Shown here piece after piece: positions 50,252 to 59,160 of a stretch of 64,000 bases of DNA. The notes under the pieces are model-generated. The model saw only the letters and a list, made by a program, of their open reading frames with translations. It was not told the origin of the DNA and searched no databases. The number at the start of each line of letters is the position of its first letter. Position 1 is the first letter of the stretch. Both the position numbers and the translations under genes were made by a program. The DNA is from Woeseia sp034521225 (GTDB lineage: Bacteria; Pseudomonadota; Gammaproteobacteria; Steroidobacterales; Woeseiaceae), in the NCBI GenBank assembly GCA_034521225.1, contig JAXHMR010000016.1, forward strand, positions 62,001 to 126,000. The letters run 5' to 3'.

Positions 50252-50439
50252 GGATTATTCAGCTGGACGTTTTGGCTTTGGCGGTAGCGGCGAGGGCGCG
50301 CCCGGGAGGGGCTTTTCAGGGACGCTGTGAATACGTCCCTGTACGCCTCTGTGCCGGACGTCCCTGTCCGGACAGCGCCTGAAAAGCCCTCCCCGGGGCA
50401 CACCTCCGCTCCGACCTCCGTGCGGTTCATGAATAATCC
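50252..50439. repeat. Nested palindromic repeat, copy C (inverted)
   Basis: A 188-bp element in reverse orientation relative to A and B. Read backwards it begins GGATTATTCATGAACCG and carries CCCGGGGAGGGCTTTTCAGG and the core ACAGGGACGTATTCACAGCG. The far arm ends GCTGAATAATCC, and its inner arm is CCTGAAAAGCCCCTCCCGGG, one base shifted. It lies between two genes transcribed leftwards (the symporter and the esterase), so it is not limited to convergent borders. Confidence 0.87.
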
Positions 50440-50440
50440 G

Positions 50441-50511
50441 CGCTAGTGTCCTGTCGGACTTAGGCGATCGTTGCGAGACGGTGGGAAATCGAGTCCGACA
50501 GGCTGCTAGCG
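50441..50511. terminator. Long inverted repeat next to copy C, possible terminator of the esterase operon
   Basis: CCTGTCGGACT (50450-50460) and AGTCCGACAGG (50492-50502) are exact complements, 31 bases apart. They are flanked by CGCTAG (50441) and CTAGCG (50506). The stem touches the stop codon of the esterase gene and directly follows it in the leftward direction. There is no T-run, so it may be a Rho-independent-like hairpin, an attenuating structure, or a short mobile-repeat relic. Confidence 0.5.
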
Positions 50512-51510
50512 CCGGGGCGCCGTCAACTGCCGGACCATGGCCCGCACCGCGGCGAGTTGCGCACCTTGCTGTGTCAGGTAATCCTCGCCCGAATAGCCCC
50601 ACCAGTCCCAGCAGGCCAGCGGGTTTTGCGGTGACAGCCTGCTCGGCGCAACCTGCGGGTACAGGACGATCAGGTTATTCGCCGCGGCCCAGCGATTGAA
50701 ACCGGCATTGGCGGCAAGCTCGTCGCCGATCTGCAGGACGGATTGTCCGCAGCCATGGAAAAACACGTGCACGCGACATTCAAGACCCTGTGCGCAACTG
50801 TCGGGCACATAGACGTAGCCGGTCTCCGCGAGGCCGGCCGCCGAATCGGCGCGCTGGTTAAACTCACGCAATGAGCCTGCAGCATCGGCCGGCGGATTCA
50901 GGTCGCCGTGCAAATACTCGAGCAACTCGCCGGCAAGGTCGTACTCGCAAGCGTTGAGGTACGGCGCGCGGAACTCCGGGCACGGCGCACCGTAGTCAAC
51001 CGTCGGCATGCCGTGCGTAACAGGAACGGTGTCCTCGAAGCGGGCATCGATACCGGCCGCCGTGGCGTACCACTGCCCGGCTGCGGCCACCGTGTCGCGG
51101 GCGACGACCTCATCGCGCGTACCGTGAAACAGGAACACGCGGTCATCCTGCAGATTCTTCAGTGCATCGATTGCGCCCGCGTCCGCCAGGGCGCTGGCAT
51201 CGCTTGCCAGCAGGCCGGCATCGATACCGTCGCCTTTAATGCACGCGCCGAGTGCGCGAGTCAGCTGGCCGCGCGCGCAACCCCAGGGCCCGCCGGCGAT
51301 GAATGCGGCCCCCGTGACGTGCGACGAGTACGCGACGTGATACTGCGTGGCCATGTAAGCGCCTGACGATGCGCCGGATACAGTGACGTCCGGCTGCGCC
51401 GCCAGTGCGGGCAGACCGGCGGGCGCGTTGCCGTCGCTGGCCGGTTTTCCGCAGCCGGCGATTGTCGACACGGCGAGCAAGACGCAAACGGCCGCCGTGA
51501 GCCGGCTCAT
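50506..51510 (-). CDS. Poly(3-hydroxybutyrate) depolymerase-like lipoprotein esterase
   Basis: A 334-residue intact protein. Residues 1-20 end in a lipobox (LAVSTIAGC), so it is a lipoprotein. The alpha/beta-hydrolase nucleophile elbow is VTVSGASSGAYMATQYHVAY (G-A-S-S-G). VFLFHGTRDEVVARDTV and TVPVTHGMPTVDYG follow, then CRVHVFFHGCGQSVLQIGDE and the C-terminal CWDWWGYSGEDYLTQQGAQ. This is the extracellular PHB-depolymerase/feruloyl-esterase-like architecture. The start overlaps the stop of the upstream hydrolase by four bases, making it the third gene of the acyl-CoA synthetase operon. Confidence 0.85.
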   Translation of the reverse strand: MSRLTAAVCVLLAVSTIAGCGKPASDGNAPAGLPALAAQPDVTVSGASSGAYMATQYHVAYSSHVTGAAFIAGGPWGCARGQLTRALGACIKGDGIDAGLLASDASALADAGAIDALKNLQDDRVFLFHGTRDEVVARDTVAAAGQWYATAAGIDARFEDTVPVTHGMPTVDYGAPCPEFRAPYLNACEYDLAGELLEYLHGDLNPPADAAGSLREFNQRADSAAGLAETGYVYVPDSCAQGLECRVHVFFHGCGQSVLQIGDELAANAGFNRWAAANNLIVLYPQVAPSRLSPQNPLACWDWWGYSGEDYLTQQGAQLAAVRAMVRQLTAPRR

Positions 51511-52359
51511 TGCAGGCCCGCCAGGAAATCATCGATGGCTGCGAGGCTTTCGGGCTCATCCAGCAGCGGCACGTGGCCGCGCCGGGCAACGCGCACGTAG
51601 GCGAGATCGGGCTTTGCCTCGCGCATCCTCGCGACGATATCGTCGGTCAGGATGTCCGACGTTTCGCCATGCAGGACCAGGGCCGGGATGTCGTGCAACG
51701 CGTCGAACAGCCGCCATGGATCGCCCGCCGACGTGCCCGCTTCGCGGGCCGCATCGCCGATTTTCGGATCCATATCGAGCACCGGAATACCGTCCTCGTT
51801 TTCACGATAGCCGCGCCGCACGATGCGCGACCACATGTCGTCATCAAGGTCCGGCCATGCGACACCGTAAATTTCCCTGACCTGTTGCAGCGCTTCGTCC
51901 CAGTTCCGGACTGGCGGTATGCGACCGATGTAGCTCTTGATGCGCTCGAGGCCTGCCGGGCCGATCTCCGGGCCGATATCGTTCAGTACCACACCGGCAA
52001 CGCGAGCGCGGTGTGCCGCCGCCAGCAGCATGGACACAAGCCCGCCGAGCGACGTACCGATGAACGCCGCCCGGGCCACGTCGGCGTCATCAAGCAGCCG
52101 CACGACATCATCGACATAGGTTCTCGGCTGGTAATTTCGCCAGTTCGGGTCGTGCCCAGACCGGCCGCGGCCGCGAAGGTCGGGTGTCAGGACCGGGTGC
52201 GAGCGTGCCAGGTGCAAGGCGAGATCCTCGAACGCGGCTGTTGCGCGTGATCCCCGGCAGGCAGATGACCGGCAGTCCCGGTTGCGTCGCGCCATAACGC
52301 CGGTAATGAAGGCGCAATCCATCCGCGCTGTCGTACCAGCGCTCTTCCACATCCGTCAT
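51507..52359 (-). CDS. Alpha/beta hydrolase (frameshift near the N-terminus)
   Basis: About 284 residues starting MTDVEERWYDSADGLRLHYR. The oxyanion strand is LPVICLPGITRNSR; the nucleophile elbow AAFIGTSLGGLVSMLLAAAH has G-T-S-L-G; the acid is in LVLHGETSDILTDDIVA; the catalytic histidine is in ARRGHVPLLDEPESLAAIDD. The frame slips near 52238, between ITRNSR and AFEDLALHLARSHPV. Members cleave esters, lactones or C-C bonds. It overlaps the genes on both sides by four bases each, so the three are translated as one operon. Confidence 0.88.
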
Positions 52360-53923
52360 GCTGCACTGCCCTCCCGGAGCGCATCGGCAAATTCCTTGCG
52401 CAGTTCCCGCTTCAGCACCTTGCCGTTCGGGTTGCGCGGCAGCTCGTCGATGACGCGCACGTCAGCGATGCGCTGCTGCTTGCCGAGCCGCTCATTGCTC
52501 CATTGCATCAGTTCGTCGGCGTCGATGCCGCTGCCACACACAACGGCGAGCGGTGATTCGCCCCAGCGCTCGCTCGTGACACCGATCACCGCAACGTCGC
52601 GGACGCCCGGAAAAGCTGCGACGACTGCCTCGATATCGGCCGGATATATATTCTGTCCACCGGAAGTGATCATGTCCTTTTTGCGGTCGACAAGATAGAG
52701 GTTGCCGTCATCATCGAGCCGGCCGATATCGCCGGTGCGCAACCAGCGCCGGCCGAGGTCATCGACCCACGTCGCTTCCTCACTTGCATCGTCGCGATTC
52801 AGGTAGCCGCTCATCAAGAGGCGCCCGTAGCCGACGATCTCACCGGCCTCGCCGGGCGCAACGGGCCGGTCGTCATTGTCGAGGATGCAGAGGTACTGGC
52901 CGGGACACGGTTTGCCGACGGTCGCCGGATTCTGCAGGGCATCGGCCGGGGACTGGATGGTCACCAGCCCCTCGGTCAGCCCGTACAGCTCGATGAAATC
53001 GCCCGGAGATGCGTTCGACTATGCGTTTCTTCAGGTCCGCAAGGAGCGAGCCGCAGCACATCAGGCTTTGCAAGCTCGACAGGTCAGCAGCGTCGAAGCC
53101 CGGCGCTTCCAGCAGGCGCTGGAACTGCACCGGCACCATGCCCGCGTGACTGACCCTTTCGCGCTCGATCACGGCGAGACAGCTGCCGACATCATAGGAC
53201 CGCATCAGCACCAGCGTGCCACCACACAGGATCGTGTTCAGCATCGTGACCCACGTGATGTTCGAATACAGGCCCAGCGAAATCAGCGTCCGCGCGTCCG
53301 AGTGGTACCGCAATGCGGCGGTCATGTCGTAAGCCCACGCCATGCGGCAAGCATGCGTATGCACGATGCCCTTGGGCAGCCCGGTGGTTCCCGAGCTGTA
53401 GATAATGTTGCAGGCGTCCGACGCGATAATGCTCGTGACCGGAGGCCGCGCATCGGCATCCGCTTTCAGTGCCGTAAAATCGAGCCAGCCGGCACGGGTC
53501 TCGCCGGCGCCGTGATTCAGCGCGTTGCCCGATGCCCTCCGGCAGCCTTCATGCAGCGCGTCGACGCGGACGATATGTTCCGGTGAGGCGACGACCGCGC
53601 GCGCGGCACAATCGATTGATCTGCTTTTCGATGCCTTCGTCCGCAACCGACACGTTCAGCGGTACGGCAACGTAACCGCCGCAGACGGCGCCCAGCATGG
53701 CCTCGAGCATCTCGGGGCTGTTCTGCATCAGTATCGCGACGCGATCTCCGGCGGCGAGACCCAGACCTGCATACGCATTTGCGACGCGGTCCAGCGATGC
53801 GCCCAGCTCCCGCCAGGTCACTGTGTTGCCGTCACAACGAAGCGCCGGATGATTGCCGCGCCACTCGGCGTTCAGGCGGATAATGTCGGGAAGCAGGGGC
53901 TCTGCGGCCTGAAACCAGCTCAT
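52356..53923 (-). CDS. Acyl-CoA synthetase, AMP-forming (frameshifted)
   Basis: About 522 residues of the ANL superfamily. Starting MSWFQAAEPLLPDIIRLNAE, it has TVTWRELGASLDRVANAYAG, the adenylate P-loop CNIIYSSGTTGLPKGIVHTH, SHAGMVPVQFQRLLEAP, RWLRTGDIGRLDDDGNLYLV, RKKDMITSGGQNIYPADIEA and the catalytic lysine in RNPNGKVLKRELRKEF. It activates a carboxylic acid to its CoA thioester. Frame changes lie near 53600 and 53010. It heads the operon with the hydrolase and esterase and faces the TetR gene across a region holding two operators, so it is probably controlled by that repressor. Confidence 0.9.
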
Positions 53924-53954
53924 GTGTGTCCGTGCTCCTGCGCACTCGCGCTTT

Positions 53955-53992
53955 TTCAACGATCGTTGAACTTTATTTCAACGCTTGTTGAT
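53955..53992. promoter_or_regulatory. Two TetR-type operators in the synthetase/tetR divergent promoter
   Basis: TTCAACGATCGTTGAA (53955-53970) is a perfect 16-bp palindrome. TTCAACGCTTGTTGAT (53977-53992) is a second copy with one mismatch, 22 bases further on, which is two helical turns. Both fit TTCAAC-N4-GTTGAA. They lie between the acyl-CoA synthetase gene (leftward) and the TetR gene (rightward). Two more copies stand in front of the TonB receptor at 54842-54883. Confidence 0.75.
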
Positions 53993-54098
53993 GTGCAAGT
54001 CGCTGGCACTGGCGCGTAAGACTGCCGGCTGCTGACCGATGCCACGCAATGCCGAGACGAGCGCAGTCGCGGCTGATGCCACGTCGGGGATCAAGAGC

Positions 54099-54760
54099 AT
54101 GCCGAGAAACGCTGAAGCCACCCGCGAGCGCATCCTCGATGCGGCGGAGAAACTGTTTGCGCAGCGCGGCTTTGACGGCGTCACGGTGCGCCAGATCATG
54201 TCCGGGGCCGGCGCCGACGTCGCCCTCGCCTATTACCACTTCAAGTCCAAGCGCGACCTGTTCGACGCCGTGCTCCTGCGGCGCGCGAAAACGCTGAACG
54301 AGCTGCGTTTCGCGGCCCTGGAGGAGGTGGAAAAGCACCATCCGTCCGACCCGCCGGCCGTCGTCGAGATCATCGAGGCATTCACCGGCCCGCTGCTCAA
54401 GGTGCTGGACAAAGGAACCGGACGAATGGCGCGACTACATGGCGCTCGTCGCGCAAATCAACAATTCTCCCGGAATGGGGCGGCGCGCTGATGACGCGTT
54501 ACTTCGACCCGCTGGTCGAAGCGCTTCCTGGATGCGCTGCGCCGCGCACTGCCCGACTGCCGGGAGGAAGACCTGTTCTGGAGCTACCACTTCCTGTCCG
54601 GTGCGCATTGACGCTGACCTTTGCGGATACCGGCCGCATCGACAACCTGTCCGACGGCCTGTGCAAATCATCGGACATGGAAGCCGCCAACGCCCGCATG
54701 CCGCGCTTCGTCGCCGCCGGTTTCCGGGCGCTGTGCGGCCCGCCGGCGGACGAGCCTTAA
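54099..54760 (+). CDS. TetR/AcrR-family regulator (frameshifted)
   Basis: About 220 residues. The helix-turn-helix is ERILDAAEKLFAQRGFDGVT followed by VRQIMSGAGADVALAYYHFK and SKRDLFDAVL. The C-terminal domain continues through FTGPLLKVLDKG and, after frame changes near 54420, 54480 and 54530, YMALVAQINNSP, MTRYFDPLVE and FWSYHFLSGALTLTFADTGR to AAGFRALCGPPADEP. An upstream ATG at 54039 gives an odd duplicate start (MPRNAE occurs twice, 20 residues apart). ATG 54099, behind GGGGATCAAGAGC, is preferred. Its likely sites are the TTCAAC-N4-GTTGAA palindromes on both sides of the gene. Confidence 0.88.
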
Positions 54761-54841
54761 GTCGATTGGTGCTTGGCCAAGCTCGGCACCGGCAGGCCCT
54801 GCCAACTGCCCTGTGCTTGAGCCAGCCTTCTTTGCTTGTGT

Positions 54842-54883
54842 TTCAACCAACGTTGAAATAATATCAATTCAGCAACCGTTGAA
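54842..54883 (+). promoter_or_regulatory. Two TetR-type operators in front of the TonB receptor
   Basis: TTCAACCAACGTTGAA (54842-54857) and TTCAGCAACCGTTGAA (54868-54883) repeat the arms found at 53955-53992. The second ends 16 bases before the receptor ATG at 54900 and overlaps the ribosome-site region (GGGGGGACCC). Binding here would stop transcription of the receptor and probably of the MFS gene behind it. Confidence 0.72.
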
Positions 54884-54899
54884 TTTGGGGGGACCCTCC

Positions 54900-57188
54900 A
54901 TGAAAACCGCTTTCGCCCTGCCCGCGGCGACTTTGTCGCTGGCACCTGTATTACTGCTGTTCGCACTCGGTAGCGCACGCACCGCCGAGGCCCAGGAAGG
55001 CGCTTCGCGCGTTCTCGATGAAGTGGTCGTCACCGCACGGCGCCGCGAGGAATCGCTGCAGGATGTGCCGCTCGCCATCACGGCCTTCAGTGGCGAGGAG
55101 CTTGCCGTATCGGCGCCGTCGACGTCATTGAAGTCGCGAAGTCTTCACCAAACGTGACGCTCGAGGTCTCTCGCGGCACCAACACGACGCTGACAGCATT
55201 TATCCCGGGCATCGGCCAGCAGGATCCGGTCGCCGGTTTCGAATCCGGTGTCGGCATCTACCTCGACGACGTTTACCTGAACCGGCCGCAGGCAGCCGTG
55301 CTCGACATCTACGATGTCGAACGCATCGAGGTTCTGCGCGGCCCGCAAGGCACACTGTATGGCCGCAATACCATCGGCGGCGCAATCAAGTACGTGACGA
55401 GCAAGCTCGCTGACGAGCCGGAAACAAAAGTGCGTTTTTCGGTAGGCTCGTACAACCAGCTCGATGCAATCATCACGGCCTCGACGCCGGTTACCGATAC
55501 GCTGCGTATCGGCGGATCGCTCGCCCGCCTGACGCGTGACGGCTTCGGCGACAACCTGAACCTGCCGGGCATCGAGAATTACCACAAGGACCTGATCGGC
55601 GCCCGCATGAGCGTCGAATGGGATGCTACCGATGCACTGTCATTCCGCCTGACCGGCGATTACATCGACGACACCTCGGATCCGCGCCAGGGACACCGGC
55701 TGACAGTCGGCAACCTGACCGGCGCACCAATCCTTGGCGATGTCTATGACACGCGCTCAGGTCTCAACATCCCGACGCAAAGCGTTGAATCGCTGGGCGG
55801 TGCACTGACCGCCGAGTGGGTGCTGAACGAGCGCTTCACGCTGAAGAATATCCTGTCCTACCGTGATGACGTCACGTACACGCCGATCGATTTCGACAGC
55901 CTGCCTGGCGCCGATCTCGATGTACCCGCGGTTTACGACAACGAGCAATTCTCCGAGGAACTGCAACTGCTGTTCAGCGGTGAGCGCTCCAGTGGCATTT
56001 TCGGTTTCTACTATCTCGATGCCAGCGCGTTCAACGATTTCGATGTCATCCTGGGCACGACCGGTGACTTTATCGGCCTGCCAGGCTTGAACGCCAATAC
56101 TGTTGGCAACGTTGACAACCGACAGCTGGTCGGTTTTCGGCGATTACACGTGGGATCTGAATGACGAGATCAGCCTGTCGGTTGGTGGCCGCTATACCGT
56201 TGATGAGCGGACATCGCGGGTCCTGAGGCAGACCTACATTGGCGGCACGACGTTCGGCGGCAACAATCCCACTGTCATTGCAACAACCTCGGATTTCCGC
56301 GGCAGCAAGGAGTTCAGCGAGTTCACGCCACGCGCCTCGATCAGCTGGCAGCCCAACGACGCGCAGAACCTGTACCTGAGTTACAGCGAAGGCTTTAAGG
56401 GTGGCAGTTTCGACCCGCGCGGCCAGACATCGGTAGCACCGGATCTCAATGGCGACGGCACCGTTGGCGAGGACGATATTTTCGATTTCATGCAATTCGA
56501 TCCGGAATTCGTCAATTCCTATGAACTGGGCCTGAAGTCGAGCTGGATGGACAATCGCGTCAATACGAGCATTGCCTTCATCTATGCCGATTACGAGGAC
56601 ATCCAGATTCCGGGCTCTGTCGGACTTGACTCCGACAATGACGGTATCGAGGAAACTTTCGTCGGCATCACGTCAAATGCCGGTAAAGCCGACATGACCG
56701 GCTTCGAGTTCGAAGGGCTGGCCTACCTGAACGACAACTTCAGCTTCGCATGGTCCTTCGGCTACCTCGATGCCGAGTTCAAGCAGTTCATCGATGCCTT
56801 CGGCAACGACGTTGCCGACGAGCGGGAATTCCAGAATACGCCGGAAGTTACGTCGAGCGCGTCGCTGACTTACGAAACGCCGCTGAGCCTGTTCTCAAAA
56901 TCGGGCAGGCCTGCGGTCATTACGTCGCTCGCGTACCGGGGTGATACGACCCAGTTCGAAGTACCAACGCCGGAACTCGACCAGGAAGCCTACACGCTAT
57001 GGGATTTAAGCATTGTCTGGGAGGACGATGACGGTCACTGGCGCGCGGGCCTGCACGGCAAGAACCTGACAGACGAGGAATACAAGGTCGCCGGCTACTA
57101 CTTCCCGGCACTCGGCCTTGAGAGCAGCATTACGGCATTCTACGGCAACCCGCTGACACTGACGGCAACCGTCGAATACCGCTTCTAG
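54900..57188 (+). CDS. TonB-dependent outer-membrane receptor (frameshifted)
   Basis: About 763 residues. A signal peptide (LPAATLSLAPVLLLFALGSA) precedes a TonB-box-like LDEVVVTARRREESLQDVPL. The plug has VGIYLDDVYLNRPQAAVLDI and IEVLRGPQGTLYGRNTIGGA. The barrel ends TLTATVEYRF with the terminal phenylalanine required by the BAM machinery. Frame changes lie near 55120 and 56130. It follows the TetR gene, with two operators directly upstream, and precedes an MFS carrier. The pair may bring a hydrophobic acid or ester across both membranes for the synthetase operon, which is inference. Confidence 0.92.
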
Positions 57189-57273
57189 CAGGAGCAACGC
57201 GCGGCCGGCAACTCGCCGACGCACGCTTGCAGGCCGTGCTGCAACAGTGTCGCCCTTCACTGCGAGACGTTCC

Positions 57274-58597
57274 ATGAACTACGCGCCCGCGTCACCCGTG
57301 TCGTCTGCCTATCGCGCCTACGTACTGTTCATCCTGGTCGTTGTCTATACGTTCAACTTCATCGACCGCCAGATCGTCGGCATCCTGGCCATCCCGATCA
57401 AGGAAGAGCTCGCACTGAGCGACACGCAGCTGAGCCTGATGGGCGGGCTTGCGTTTGCGCTGTTCTACACGCTGCTCGGCATTCCGATCGCATGGCTCGC
57501 TGACCGCAAGAGCCGGACCTGGATCATGACGGCCGCATTGACGATCTGGAGCGGCATGACCGCCGTCTGTGGTCTCGCGCAGAATTTCTGGCAGCTTTTT
57601 CTCGCCCGGCTCGGCGTCGGCATCGGCGAGGCAGGCGGTGTAGCACCGGCCTACTCTTTGATCGCTGACTATTTCCCGTCGCACCAGCGGGCGCGCGCAT
57701 TGAGCGTCTATTCCTTCGGCATCCCGATCGGCGGCGCCCTTGGCATCGTGCTCGGCGGTGTGCTGACCAGCATCGTCGGCTGGCGGCAGGCATTCATCAT
57801 GGTCGGTCTCGCCGGCATCGCCATTGCACCGATCTTCCGCCTGACGATGCGCGAGCCGCCGCGCGGCCAGTACGACGCGCCGGCACTCGGTGTCGGCCCG
57901 GCTCCACTGTCCGCTGTTACCGCGATGCTGGCGCGCAAAAAGAGCTTCTGGGCGCTGTCGTTCGGCGCCGCGTGTTCGTCAATGATGGGGTACGGCCTGA
58001 TCTTCTGGCTGCCGTCGTTTTTTGTACGCAGCTTCGGTGACCTGCTGCCGGAATTCTTCGCCTGGCTGCCACCCGGCCTGGTCCCGGCCAATCCGACACC
58101 GGTACTCTACGCATCGTATTTCTACGGCACGATGCTGCTGGTCGGCGGTATCAGTGGCATTTGGCTTGGTGGCTACCTCGCGGACCGTTTCGGCGCGCGC
58201 AGCAAATCGGCGCATGCGCTGATACCGGCCGTGGCGTTTGTCGTCGCTGTACCGTTCTTTGTTCGGCGTTATGTCAAAATCTCTGGCGGTGGTTTTCGTT
58301 GCGTTCCTGATTCCGACCGCACTCAGTCTTGTCTGGCTCGGACCTGTTCTGTCAGCCTTCCAGCACCTCGTTACACCGAACATGCGCGCAACCGCCTCGG
58401 CTATTTTCCTTTTTATCAATAACCTGATCGGCATTGGTCTCGGCAATCTCGTCATCGGCGCCTGTCCGATGGCATGCACGAGCGCTTCGGCAACGAATCG
58501 CTGCGCTATGCGATTCTTGTTGGCACCGTCTTCTATCTGCCGCGCCGCTTTGTTTTTTGTTGCTGCGCGGCGGCTGGAGCAGGACTGGGAGCGGTAG
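57274..58597 (+). CDS. MFS transporter, spinster/ACS-like (frameshifted near the end)
   Basis: About 440 residues starting MNYAPASPVSSAYRAYVLFI. Helix 1 carries VVVYTFNFIDRQIVGILAIP. The loop signature is IPIAWLADRKSRTWIMTAA, then ARLGVGIGEAGGVAPAYSLI, GIPIGGALGIVLGGVLTSIV and GGISGIWLGGYLADRFGARS. The frame changes near 58260, continuing MSKSLAVVFVAFLIPTALSL, and again near 58460, and it ends LFFVAARRLEQDWER. The YTFNFIDRQI start is typical of spinster-like carriers often linked to TonB receptors and degradation genes. The substrate is unknown. It stands 86 bases behind the receptor, probably in one transcript. Confidence 0.9.
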
Positions 58598-58716
58598 CCG
58601 GCCTTGGGGGTCTGCTATTCCCACCAATGATCGTCCCGCGGCAGGGGGTAACGGTGCGGCAGCCGCGGTCCATTGGCAGTTCAACGCTGCAATCGTTCGA
58701 GCACAGCCTCTGCTTC

Positions 58717-59140
58717 CTAAGAACGTCCCTGCATCCGCAGAGCATCGGCGATCACTTCGAGCGCATCTGCCTTGACGGCGGAGTCACTGCGAGCCAGTGA
58801 GTCGGCTTTGCGTGCGCAGTTGTTCAGCCTGCGACCAGTTGTTCTCGGCGTAACGTACACGGGCCAGTTCGAGCCAGATTGCCGCGGCGCCGGGATCAAT
58901 ACGTACGGCGCGTTCAAGAGTAGCTGCCGCCTGCGCGTAGTCGCCGCTGAGCCTGAGTTCGCGGCTTTGTTGCAATAACGACTCACTGACCGGCCGCATC
59001 GACGGTCCATCGCGCGGCGCATCAGGCGGCTGCGGCGATGGGTCTGGCCCCCCGGCTTGCGGCAACGTTGTGCAGCCGGCCACCAGCATACTGGCCAGAG
59101 CGACGGCGGCTACGCTCAGTTGAATACGTCGTGCAGCCAT
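58717..59140 (-). CDS. TPR lipoprotein (one frameshift)
   Basis: About 141 residues. The N-terminus LSVAAVALASMLVAGCTTLP is a lipoprotein signal with lipobox LVAGC, then a proline-rich linker and tetratricopeptide units (LRLSGDYAQAAATLERAVRI, AAIWLELARVRYAENNWSQA). After one frame change near 58860 it reads RKADSLARSDSAVKADALEV and stops at 58717. It is probably an envelope scaffold anchored to a membrane. It begins 21 bases downstream of the PBP1b stop on the same strand, so it may act with the cell-wall synthase. Confidence 0.82.
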
Positions 59141-59160
59141 TCGAGTGTCCTTCACCGATA

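Noticed and set aside
25140..50439. CRISPR array formed by the three similar repeats
   Set aside because: The copies are kilobases apart, about 185 bp long and palindromic, with no spacers or cas genes.
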